DNA from: a bacterium Ga0077546
GTDB taxonomy: Bacteria > Cyanobacteriota > Vampirovibrionia > Obscuribacterales > Obscuribacteraceae
Direction of reading: 5' to 3'
Assembly: GCA_001464165.1 (NCBI GenBank)
Contig: LNEX01000430.1
Span: 1-10,219, forward strand
Length of the DNA stretch: 10,219 bases
Shown here: positions 1 through 5,970 of the stretch, piece after piece
Numbering within the stretch: position 1 is the first letter of the stretch
How the letters are laid out: each line of letters begins with the position of its first letter
Translations under genes and position numbers: made by a program
Notes under the pieces: generated by a model
Database searches by the model: none
What the model saw: the letters and a program-made list of their open reading frames with translations, nothing else
What the model was told of the DNA's origin: nothing

Positions 1-1
1 T

Positions 2-724
2 GAGAAATTGCAGGAGACTGCCGCAGAAGTGCTTTCAGCCGGAGCGGAAGTCCAAATTTATAATTTTGACGTTACCGATCATGCTCAGTTTAAGTTGGCA
101 CTCGAAGATTTTGAGGCGAAAGTGGGTGCGGTTGATTTAGCTATTAACTCTGCCGGTATTGGCTGTGGAGGCTATATAGATGAGCTTCCAATAGAAGTAT
201 TTCGCAAAGTTATTGATGTCAACCTAATGGGTACCATAAATGGCTGTCATCTTTTTGTGCCATCTATGAAGCGGCAAAAGTCTGGCCACATTCTTAACAT
301 TGCCAGTGCTGCTGCTTTTGTTTCGGCTCCAATGATGTCTCCATACAATATCTCTAAAGCTGGGGTTGTCTCGCTCAGCGAGTCGCTTCGTGGTGAGCTG
401 GTCGACAGCAATGTTTTTACTACGGTGTTAATGCCTGCCTATGTTCGCACTGATTTGGGCAAGGGCACTTTGGGGCCAGAGCTTTATCGTTATCGTGCTC
501 AATATCTCATGCAACACTCGGCTCTTGAACCTGCTGACGTCGCACGCATCGCCCTAAAGGCTGTCGCAGCTGAGAAGCTCTACGTTGTGCTACCGAGGCA
601 TGCGCGTTTTCTTTGGCGGCTGAAGCGACTTCTGCCCAATAGATTTTGGACTATTGTAAAAGTAGGTGCGGAAAAGCTTGTTGCTAAAATTGATGAAAAA
701 AGAACAAATGAAAATGAGCATTAG
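2..724 (+). CDS. Short-chain dehydrogenase/reductase (SDR), 5'-truncated by window edge
   Basis: NAD(P)-dependent SDR oxidoreductase, substrate unknown. The frame is open to the left edge, so the true start and the N-terminal TGxxxGIG dinucleotide-binding motif lie outside the window; the TTG at 8 is not a believable start. Visible in order: the NFDVTD segment (acidic residue after beta-3), NSAGIG (the NNAG motif with Ser for the second Asn), the helix-4 segment VNLMGT, the catalytic Ser in NIASAAAF, the YNISK catalytic Tyr-x3-Lys, and the PAYVRTDL substrate-loop segment after beta-6. The basic, aromatic C-terminal tail (RFLWRLKRLLPNRFW) is common in classical SDRs annotated only as family members. 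The stop overlaps by four bases the stop of the convergent monooxygenase. The family is certain; the reaction is not. Confidence 0.93.
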   Translation, partial: EKLQETAAEVLSAGAEVQIYNFDVTDHAQFKLALEDFEAKVGAVDLAINSAGIGCGGYIDELPIEVFRKVIDVNLMGTINGCHLFVPSMKRQKSGHILNIASAAAFVSAPMMSPYNISKAGVVSLSESLRGELVDSNVFTTVLMPAYVRTDLGKGTLGPELYRYRAQYLMQHSALEPADVARIALKAVAAEKLYVVLPRHARFLWRLKRLLPNRFWTIVKVGAEKLVAKIDEKRTNENEH

Positions 725-2034
725 TCTTTGGCAGTTTTGAGTGGCGCTCTGCGCTTTAAAAAGTATTTGTCTAGGGCGGGTAATAACCAGAGCATGTTGT
801 TTGCTGACTTGATTAGTCTAAGAGTGTCCATTGGATCAATTAAATGAGTTGTGGGTAGCGCTTGTCTAGCGAATTCTAGAACTTCACCGAGGGGATGGTG
901 TAAACTCCGCTGCAATATTATGAGCTTGGCTAGGAGCTCTGAGGCTGGTGTTAGCAGCGGGCCGAAACCATACCTTGCTTGCGCCCAGCCGTAGATATAG
1001 AGTTGCTTGTGGTGTGGTGCCACAAGTCCCCAGAAGGCTTTAACCACCGGTCCATCTATGGTGACGAGGTCTGGTTCTAAAAAAGGCATAGAGACATTGA
1101 AACCAGTTGCACAAACAATTAAGTCAAACTGCTCATTGTCTCCGTTAACGAATTCAACTGTATCTCCGTCAAATCTCTTGATGTCACCATGTGGTGTGAT
1201 TCGGCCGTGCTTGAGGTAGTGCAGTAGCTCTGTGTTGAGGGTGGGATGGTGTTCAAATATTTTGTGATCGGGCTTCATTAAGCCATACTTGCGGTAGTCG
1301 CCAACTACTATTTTTAGCAGCATTGTCATGTAGATGCGCTGCATCCAGACTGGCATCTTAGTAGTTAGCAATTCTGTTGTTGGTTTGCCATATAAAGTTT
1401 TTGGTAAAAACCAATAGCCCCTCCTTAGGCTTAGATGTGCACTACGGCCGACTCGGGCTGCTTCAGCGACGATGTCGCAGGCGGAATTGCCGCCACCGAT
1501 GACGAGCACTTTTTTGCCTTTCAATTGCTCTGGGTCTTTGTAATCTTTTGAGTGCATCATCTCGCCAGTAAACTGACCTTGATATTCTGGCCAGCGCCGA
1601 TCCCAGTGGTGGCCGTTGCAGACTACAACTCCTTCATAGATACGACTTCTGCCATCAGCTAGGTCAACTTGCCAGCCGTCACTAAGAGCTGTGACTTTTT
1701 TGACGGTGCAGTTGAAATGGATGTTTTCGATTAATTTAAAGTGCTTTGCATAGCTTTCTAGATAGGTCAGCATTTGCTCGGCGCTAGGGAAATCGGGATA
1801 GCTCTCGGGCATTGGATAGTCAGGAAATTCAGTAGTCTTGCGCGACGAAATAATATGGGCACTTTTGTAGACGCCATGGCGCCAGTTGCCTCCTAGCTCA
1901 GCTTCGCTCTCGAGCTGGTCATAGGCAATACCTTGTTTTTTTAGCGCCGACGCAGCGCTGATACCCACTGGCCCAGCGCCAATAATGAGTATTTTATTTT
2001 TTGTTGCGGTGGCTGTCGAGGTTGCGCTAGACAA
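721..2034 (-). CDS. Flavin-containing monooxygenase (FMO-like, NAD(P)/FAD)
   Basis: A 437-residue class B flavoprotein monooxygenase, expected to use FAD, NADPH and O2 to oxygenate a soft nucleophile or a ketone; the substrate cannot be read from sequence. Visible: FAD-binding GAGPVG at residues 19-24, GGNW at 48-51, the FMO fingerprint F-x-G-x3-H-x3-Y at 155-165 (FTGEMMHSKDY), the NADPH-binding GGGNSA at 180-185, and the C-terminal ATGF at 309-312. Length is normal for bacterial FMOs. The start is TTG, chosen because the FAD motif lies only 18 residues in and no ATG precedes it; the ribosome binding site is weak. The gene sits 103 bases after the preceding minus-strand gene, so it may have its own promoter. 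It converges on an SDR; FMO and SDR genes often neighbour each other, which hints at related oxidative substrates, but opposite strands exclude one operon. Confidence 0.93.
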   Translation of the reverse strand: MSSATSTATATKNKILIIGAGPVGISAASALKKQGIAYDQLESEAELGGNWRHGVYKSAHIISSRKTTEFPDYPMPESYPDFPSAEQMLTYLESYAKHFKLIENIHFNCTVKKVTALSDGWQVDLADGRSRIYEGVVVCNGHHWDRRWPEYQGQFTGEMMHSKDYKDPEQLKGKKVLVIGGGNSACDIVAEAARVGRSAHLSLRRGYWFLPKTLYGKPTTELLTTKMPVWMQRIYMTMLLKIVVGDYRKYGLMKPDHKIFEHHPTLNTELLHYLKHGRITPHGDIKRFDGDTVEFVNGDNEQFDLIVCATGFNVSMPFLEPDLVTIDGPVVKAFWGLVAPHHKQLYIYGWAQARYGFGPLLTPASELLAKLIILQRSLHHPLGEVLEFARQALPTTHLIDPMDTLRLIKSANNMLWLLPALDKYFLKRRAPLKTAKD

Positions 2035-2137
2035 GTTATTGCTCGTTTTCCAGCCGGGCAGTTGCTAGCCCGTGGCACTTATAGTAATTCTATCGGCAAT
2101 TAGAGCTTGAGCCTAGATTTGTCGTTACAACTTCACT

Positions 2138-2638
2138 CTATTTTTCGACTGGAACAGTCATTGGCATAGGACTTGGTGCCTGGCTAGGGTTGCTTGAATG
2201 TCTTACCATTACAGTAGGGTAGGCTGGCACAGCAACTGGAACCCTGGCGGCATGCTCAATTACTACACCTGATTGCGCTGTTGGCTTGTTTGACATGTTG
2301 CTAATGTACTTTTGGGCAAAGTAGGCAAAGCCCACAAGGATTGTAATGGTAAGCAAGGCCATAATTGCTCCGGTAAAGTCAAAGCTTTCTTCGTGGCTTG
2401 AGCGGCGAGACTCTTCGTGGACCAGCACTCTTTCGACTTCGTGTTGCCTGCGGTCGATCTCGTAGGCATGTTGGTCTCGCACTGCTTTTGCGTTCAGTTC
2501 TTTCTCTTCTAGTGATAGCTCCGGTGCTTGCTCTTGGTTCGGTGCTGTGAAGCTTTGGTCATAGTTCATTTCGTCAAGGGCGACGGCAACCTCTTGCGGG
2601 TAAAGCGTTTGCTTTTGTTCTTGATTCTCTGCAGTCAT
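2138..2638 (-). CDS. Hypothetical single-pass membrane protein
   Basis: A 166-residue protein I do not recognise. It has a hydrophilic, Glu/Gln/Arg-rich N-terminal part (1-85, probably helical, with several His and Arg around 56-80), one clear transmembrane segment at about 89-110 (GAIMALLTITILVGFAYFAQ), and a Pro/Val/Met-rich C-terminal tail with PSQAPSPMPM near the end. There is no N-terminal signal peptide, so the N-terminal half is probably cytoplasmic and the proline-rich tail outside. The start is ATG with only a weak purine-rich stretch (AGAGAAA) about 11 bases upstream. It follows the 124-residue gene by 43 bases on the same strand and could be the last member of the flavodoxin-led unit. 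No function is proposed. Confidence 0.8.
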   Translation of the reverse strand: MTAENQEQKQTLYPQEVAVALDEMNYDQSFTAPNQEQAPELSLEEKELNAKAVRDQHAYEIDRRQHEVERVLVHEESRRSSHEESFDFTGAIMALLTITILVGFAYFAQKYISNMSNKPTAQSGVVIEHAARVPVAVPAYPTVMVRHSSNPSQAPSPMPMTVPVEK

Positions 2639-2681
2639 TTCGTTTACCAGTTTCTCTTGCTATCACTTTTTGAGAGACTGT

Positions 2682-3056
2682 TTAGGAGGCGTTTAGTTCC
2701 ATTTTGTTGCGTGGCTGGCGTGGTATGGCTCTTTTGCAGGCATTTCCGGCGTCTATTCCAGGGTCATGTGAATTTGCTTGGGTTGTTCCGGTGATCCGAT
2801 TTATGGCCTCGTGCAAGTCTTGTAACTTTGCTTCGGTGCGCTCTTCAACGAGCTTGTTGCCGCTTCGCTGTGCTTTGTGCCTTGAGAGTAAGAGCCCTAC
2901 AATCATGCGATTTATGGCGCGGATATGCGGATCGCTCAGTCCGTATGACAGTGCCAGTATGATGTGAGCTGAGCTAGTGGCGGCTTGATTTATTTTTTTT
3001 AGTCGCCCAATGCTAGCCGCTGGGCGGCTCTCTAGCCAGCGTGCTATGGCTGTCAC
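2682..3056 (-). CDS. Hypothetical 124-residue protein, translationally coupled
   Basis: Unrecognised protein. The first about 100 residues look mostly helical and amphipathic (IRAINRMIVGLLLSRHKAQR, then a charged EERTEAKLQDLHEAINRI stretch), and the tail is basic and polar. No transmembrane segment or signal peptide is evident, so it is probably cytosolic. The start is GTG, sharing one base with the upstream gene's stop (TAGTG). A strong Shine-Dalgarno GAGGAG sits six bases before the GTG, at the end of the upstream gene. That arrangement supports both the start and translational coupling. The coupling, the strong ribosome site and the orderly helical composition argue that it is real despite having no known family. 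Confidence 0.72.
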   Translation of the reverse strand: MTAIARWLESRPAASIGRLKKINQAATSSAHIILALSYGLSDPHIRAINRMIVGLLLSRHKAQRSGNKLVEERTEAKLQDLHEAINRITGTTQANSHDPGIDAGNACKRAIPRQPRNKMELNAS

Positions 3057-3316
3057 TATCGGCTCCTCAAGTTATTGCTCTTCTGCTCTAGGCCTTTAAG
3101 CTCGTGTAATTCTTCTGTAGTGATCGCTTGGTATCCGCAAAATATGTAGCGCAGTCTGCTAATACCCGCGCTGTAGTAGACACTTTCAAAGTAATAAATG
3201 GTGGCTATGTTCTTGCTTGAAGCCGGGATTAGAAAATAGGGAGGAGGGGTCAGTAAACAATCGATGGAGTATCCATCGTGTGGGCCTCCCATGAGCTCTA
3301 TGGCTAAATTTCTCAA
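3056..3316 (-). CDS. Small GGPHDG-motif protein (hypothetical)
   Basis: An 86-residue soluble protein. Its opening, IELMGGPHDG followed by a hydrophobic Pro-rich strand (LLTPPPYFLIP) and later YYF...RYIFCGY, resembles a widespread but uncharacterised class of small proteins that start with a GGPxDG turn and end in a Tyr-rich strand; these occur in bacterial and phage genomes. That resemblance is from memory and gives no function. The start is TTG at 3316, preceded by AGGTGA a few bases upstream; an in-frame ATG at codon 9 lies just before the motif and is less likely. It begins 13 bases after the flavodoxin reading frame ends, so it is probably co-transcribed with it, and its stop overlaps the next start. 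Confidence 0.75.
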   Translation of the reverse strand: MRNLAIELMGGPHDGYSIDCLLTPPPYFLIPASSKNIATIYYFESVYYSAGISRLRYIFCGYQAITTEELHELKGLEQKSNNLRSR

Positions 3317-3329
3317 CTGTCACCTGCTT

Positions 3330-3808
3330 TTAAGCTATTGCTAGGACTTCGGCTCGAATAGTTTTTGCCCATGCTTCTATGCGAGCTTGGGTTAGCTCTG
3401 ATTCGTTCATTTCGTCTATGGCTAGGCCGACAAATTTGCCGTTTACCACTGACTCTGAGTGAGCAAATTCGAAACCGTCTATTGGTAAGTTGCAGGCAAT
3501 TACACGCGCACCTCTATCAATGACTTTGTCGTAGAGAAGTTTCATGGCGCTAACAAAGTTGTATGTGTAGCTCACTTGATCTCCGACGCCGAAAAGTGCT
3601 ACGGTTTTTCCTGTGAAGTCAATTTGATCGAGCTGGGGGAAGAAGTCTGCCCAGTCGTCAGTCAGCTCACCGTCGCCCCAAGTTGAGCCGCCGAGCACAA
3701 GCAGATCGTGCATTTTACTTCGTCGATCAGATCTGGCAAGGTCGCTTGGATGGCCTCTGCCACCGAAGCGGTGTTACCGGTCATTGTGCCGTAGAATAAT
3801 TTGCCCAC
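3330..3808 (-). pseudogene. Long-chain flavodoxin, frame-disrupted with an internal deletion
   Basis: Flavodoxin is an FMN electron carrier that replaces ferredoxin when iron is scarce. The first part starts at GTG 3808 with AGGGAGA six bases upstream and encodes MGKLFYGTMTGNTASVAEAI, the FMN phosphate loop, before leaving the useful frame near 3715 and stopping at 3662-3664. The rest is in another frame from 3713 to 3330: LLVLGGSTWGDGEL (the Trp FMN loop), GVGDQVSYTYNF (the Tyr FMN loop and long-chain insertion) and NGKFVGLAID near the end. A -1 shift at GTAAAATG would join them into about 159 residues, against roughly 170 for long-chain flavodoxins. About 12 residues between helix 1 and strand 3 are missing, so this looks like a deletion plus frameshift and not a single miscalled base. 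Both halves are otherwise well conserved, suggesting recent damage or a local assembly error. Fur-like sites lie upstream. Confidence 0.85.
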
Positions 3809-3974
3809 GATATTTCTCCCTATTATGTTTATGAACGAATGGCGATGCACTGCCGGCGGTGGCACGGCCGTGATCGACTGAGTTTAGGTTGTTGTCGAAG
3901 CGAATCTTGGTTGTAAAAGTTTGGTTTTTCTCTGCTCGTTAGCCTATGTAGTACGGGTGGGCAGAGAATTGATT

Positions 3975-4011
3975 GCTTTTGAGAATAATTCACTATTGAG
4001 AATCATTCGCA
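3975..4011. promoter_or_regulatory. Two adjacent Fur-box-like operators with a candidate flavodoxin promoter
   Basis: Against the 19-base Fur consensus GATAATGATAATCATTATC, the stretch 3992-4010 matches 13 of 19 and 3975-3993 matches 12 of 19, by hand count. The core at 3997-4011, TGAGAATCATTCGCA, is a 7-1-7 inverted repeat with one mismatch between its arms. On the minus strand, TTGCGA (4012-4007), a 16-base spacer and AATTAT (3990-3985) form a weak sigma-70-type promoter overlapped by both boxes, as expected for repression. This would start transcription about 175 bases before the flavodoxin GTG. Flavodoxin is a classic Fur target, so the context fits, but Fur binding is inferred. Confidence 0.55.
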
Positions 4012-4139
4012 ACCATGAATGCAGCATATCTCAAGGTAGGCTTTAATGCAAGTGGGGTGCTTGTATTGATGGTATAGCTATTTTGCCTTGCTGAAAGTGG
4101 GGTTTGGCTGCTTCGATGCAGTCGGGGGGCGGGGAGGTT

Positions 4140-4154
4140 TGCAAATAATTCTCA
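4140..4154. promoter_or_regulatory. Third Fur-box-like site
   Basis: TGCAAATAATTCTCA has the 7-1-7 Fur layout. Read on the minus strand it matches 12 of 19 of the Fur consensus, by hand count. It contains the inverted copy of TATTGAGAAT (4148-4157) that also occurs at 3994-4003. It lies about 130 bases from the flavodoxin-proximal pair, too far to act on the same promoter by simple occlusion, so it may serve another transcript or add cooperative binding. Confidence 0.35.
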
Positions 4155-4312
4155 ATAAGTATTTACCTTCTGTTTTGCTTTAGTCTCACTTTTTCTTGAT
4201 GCGCTTGTGGGGTTCGTCCCGAAATGATTGTGGTGCTTTGCTTCTTGGTTATTGAGAATTGTGTCAATAGTGACAATGTTGCCATGTTTTCAACTTAGTG
4301 CTAGAACTCGCC

Positions 4313-4355
4313 TGTTGGCGTACTCTAGTTTGTTGGCGTACACTTCGTTGCGTAC
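4313..4355 (+). repeat. 18-base imperfect tandem repeat
   Basis: TGTTGGCGTAC begins at 4313 and again at 4331, each followed by seven less conserved bases, with a third degraded copy (TTGCGTACT) from 4348. The repeat lies just upstream of the phosphatase start, in the untranslated region if translation begins at 4389. It is too short to assign a role. Confidence 0.5.
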
Positions 4356-4388
4356 TATCAATGGGCTGTGTTATTTGGGGAGCCGTTT

Positions 4389-4958
4389 GTGTCAGAGCAA
4401 GAGAAGCATGGGCAAGTCGAGAAGTTCTATTTCGTGCGCCATGGTCAAACCCACGCTAATTTGAGTAATCTCGCTGCCGGTGCTGGGTGGGACGTTGAAC
4501 TTAACGAAACCGGAATAGCCCAGGCGCGTCAGCTCGCTGAAAGTACCGCTCTTCAGGCCTGCATTGGTGTCAAGACTATTTGTGTCAGCCCTATGCTTCG
4601 TGCCAGGCAGACCGCAGAGTCGCTCAATCATGTTTTGAAAGCTGAGACCGTTACGGTGGAGGAATTAAGAGAGTGGCATCTGGGTGAGTGGGAAAAACGC
4701 CCTTGGAGTGAGCTACCAGATTTGTTTCTACCAGGTTCGAATCCCCCTGGCGGTGAAGCTCAAATGGAGTTTGGTATGAGGGTTAATCAAGGTTTGCAAA
4801 AAGCATTGTCAAATCCTGGGCCGATTTTGATTGTGGCACATGGTGGCGTTTGGTACGCCATTGCCAAAATACTGCAACTTGATCATAACCACATCAATAA
4901 TTGTCAATTGAAAGAAGTGCGCAGGGCTCACAAGAATGCGGCTTGGGCAGTGGTCTAA
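4389..4958 (+). CDS. Histidine phosphatase family protein (phosphoglycerate mutase-like, branch 1)
   Basis: A 189-residue phosphatase that works through a phosphohistidine. Visible: FYFVRHGQT with nucleophile His18, SPMLRARQTAES with conserved Arg71, the acid motif ELREWHLGEWE (catalytic Glu about 95), PPGGEA, and the second catalytic His151 in VAHGGV. Length is normal for small members such as alpha-ribazole phosphatase (CobC) or phosphoserine phosphatase-like enzymes. I chose GTG at 4389 because GGGGAG lies six bases before it; GTG 4368 would add seven residues and lacks such a site. A cobS gene lies about 4.6 kb away, so CobC is a possible role, but the gene is not linked to it and the family is broad. 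It converges on the next gene with nine bases between stops, whose stop codons form the arms of a short inverted repeat (TAATT/AATTA). Confidence 0.9.
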   Translation: MSEQEKHGQVEKFYFVRHGQTHANLSNLAAGAGWDVELNETGIAQARQLAESTALQACIGVKTICVSPMLRARQTAESLNHVLKAETVTVEELREWHLGEWEKRPWSELPDLFLPGSNPPGGEAQMEFGMRVNQGLQKALSNPGPILIVAHGGVWYAIAKILQLDHNHINNCQLKEVRRAHKNAAWAVV

Positions 4959-4967
4959 TTAGGACAA

Positions 4968-5777
4968 TTAACAGTGTCGCTTTGAGAATGTAGGAAATTC
5001 TTGCTCTTTCATATAAGGGAAGATTTTGCGGCGATACTGATATATGAATATTGCTGCTATGGGGGTGCCGAAGACAATCCCCAATGTAAGAGCGATGATG
5101 GCAAATAGAGACATTGTGATCATGCCTTTCATATCAGCCAAAACTTCATTCATTTCGTGCAGCGGCCCTTTTACATTAGTCAGTGGTTGCAGCAATGATA
5201 GCAATGGCCCATTGAGTCCTTCCACATCTGCTTCCATCAAACTGAGATCTTGACGGACTCCGGCCATTTGTTTGCTGACATCTATTATGTGGTCATCCAT
5301 GCACACTAGGTGTTTCTCTAAAGTGCCCAATCTGTTGCTGACATTTTGTAGCTTTGTCCCAAGGCTATTCATTGATGGTTCAATAGCGCCCATTGGCCCT
5401 TCGAGCTTCAACATCTGCTGTTGTAGCTGCACCGTGCCTTTACCCAGGCGAATCACCGGCGCCATTAGTCTCTTTATTGGATGAAAACCTTTTATTTCGG
5501 GGTCCTCTGCCGGTGGCTGCAAGTCTTTGCCTTCCAAGTGCATGCCAGGCACTTTGTTTATTGCCTGCGCTGCTTCTTTGTTTTCTTGCTTTTGGGCAGA
5601 GCTGACCTTGCCAATGCCGCTCTTCCCGCCTAGATCTTTAGTAACCTTCGGATTCGGCGCCTGGGGGCTGGCGGTCGGAGCTGCTAGTACTTGAGCAGTA
5701 GAGGCAATTAGGCTAGCTGATAGAAGTAATAAGTAAGCTGTTTTCTGGCTAATTCTTAAATTACGAAATTTGGGCAT
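4968..5777 (-). CDS. Exported, membrane-anchored coiled-coil protein, function unknown
   Basis: A 269-residue protein. It has an N-terminal signal peptide (basic start, hydrophobic core about 14-29, AQVLAA cleavage region near 30-33), a Pro/Lys-rich linker (34-100), a long amphipathic helical region (about 105-215) with Leu/Met/Ile spacing typical of coiled coils and three Gly-Pro breaks (LEGPMG, LNGPLL, VKGPLH), and one transmembrane segment at about 219-243, followed by YRRK and a short tail. By the positive-inside rule the coiled coil would be periplasmic and the tail cytoplasmic. A single pair of Cys (159 and the last residue) lies on opposite sides. The ATG is supported by GGAG six bases upstream. 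It is divergent from the 312-residue gene, sharing a 193-base promoter region. I do not recognise the family. Confidence 0.85.
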   Translation of the reverse strand: MPKFRNLRISQKTAYLLLLSASLIASTAQVLAAPTASPQAPNPKVTKDLGGKSGIGKVSSAQKQENKEAAQAINKVPGMHLEGKDLQPPAEDPEIKGFHPIKRLMAPVIRLGKGTVQLQQQMLKLEGPMGAIEPSMNSLGTKLQNVSNRLGTLEKHLVCMDDHIIDVSKQMAGVRQDLSLMEADVEGLNGPLLSLLQPLTNVKGPLHEMNEVLADMKGMITMSLFAIIALTLGIVFGTPIAAIFIYQYRRKIFPYMKEQEFPTFSKRHC

Positions 5778-5970
5778 GGGGCACTCCGCACTCTGCTGTG
5801 CAACAGACTAGTGCATAGCAAAATTGTTCCCAGTTTTAGTTTTAGTGTTGGCGGTCTAGCTTGTACTTTGGTTCGTAATTTCACCAATGACACCGTCTTC
5901 TTGGCAAGCTAGTATTCTGCTCCAGTCCCCCCTGAAAGCGTTTCACCCCCTCCGCTTAAGGTACATATTA

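Larger units (their letters stand above)
3809..4388. other. 580-base intergenic region, operator-rich, no convincing gene
   Basis: This gap separates the minus-strand flavodoxin from the plus-strand phosphatase. It holds two adjacent Fur-like boxes (3975-4011), a third at 4140-4154, a half-site at 4250-4259, a perfect 10-base palindrome CACGGCCGTG at 3863-3872 in the flavodoxin leader, and an 18-base imperfect tandem repeat at 4313-4348. The only ATG reading frame near the boxes on the plus strand (4015-4077, 20 codons) has no ribosome binding site and is not called. I see no tRNA, no known riboswitch and no terminator with a U-tract. Confidence 0.6.

Noticed and set aside
2055..2072. CGGGC/GCCCG hairpin between the monooxygenase and the membrane-protein gene
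   Set aside because: Only five pairs with an eight-base loop and no following U-tract on either strand, so it is not a convincing terminator.
2643..2682. Imperfect inverted repeat (CAGTCTCTC/GAGAAACTG) before the 166-residue gene
   Set aside because: Nine pairs with one mismatch around a long loop and no U-tract; could occur by chance.
2528..2967. Plus-strand open frames opposite the small minus-strand genes
   Set aside because: Cys/Phe/Arg-rich antisense shadows without ribosome sites; the minus-strand genes have better starts and ordered spacing.
4015..4077. 20-codon plus-strand reading frame just after the Fur-like pair
   Set aside because: No Shine-Dalgarno sequence and no recognisable product; kept only as part of the unexplained gap.
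4253..4267. Fourth Fur box at TGAGAATTGTGTCAA
   Set aside because: Only the left half fits (6 of 13 core bases by hand count), so it is treated as a half-site.
4228..4464. Plus-strand open frame of 78 codons overlapping the phosphatase start
   Set aside because: Runs out of frame through the conserved RHG region; composition is Ser/Arg/Leu-rich and no ribosome site is seen.
5887..5970. N-terminal extension of the 312-residue protein from ATG 5887
   Set aside because: It gives a Pro/Leu-rich leader of unlikely composition, and ATG 5971 has AAGG at a usable distance.
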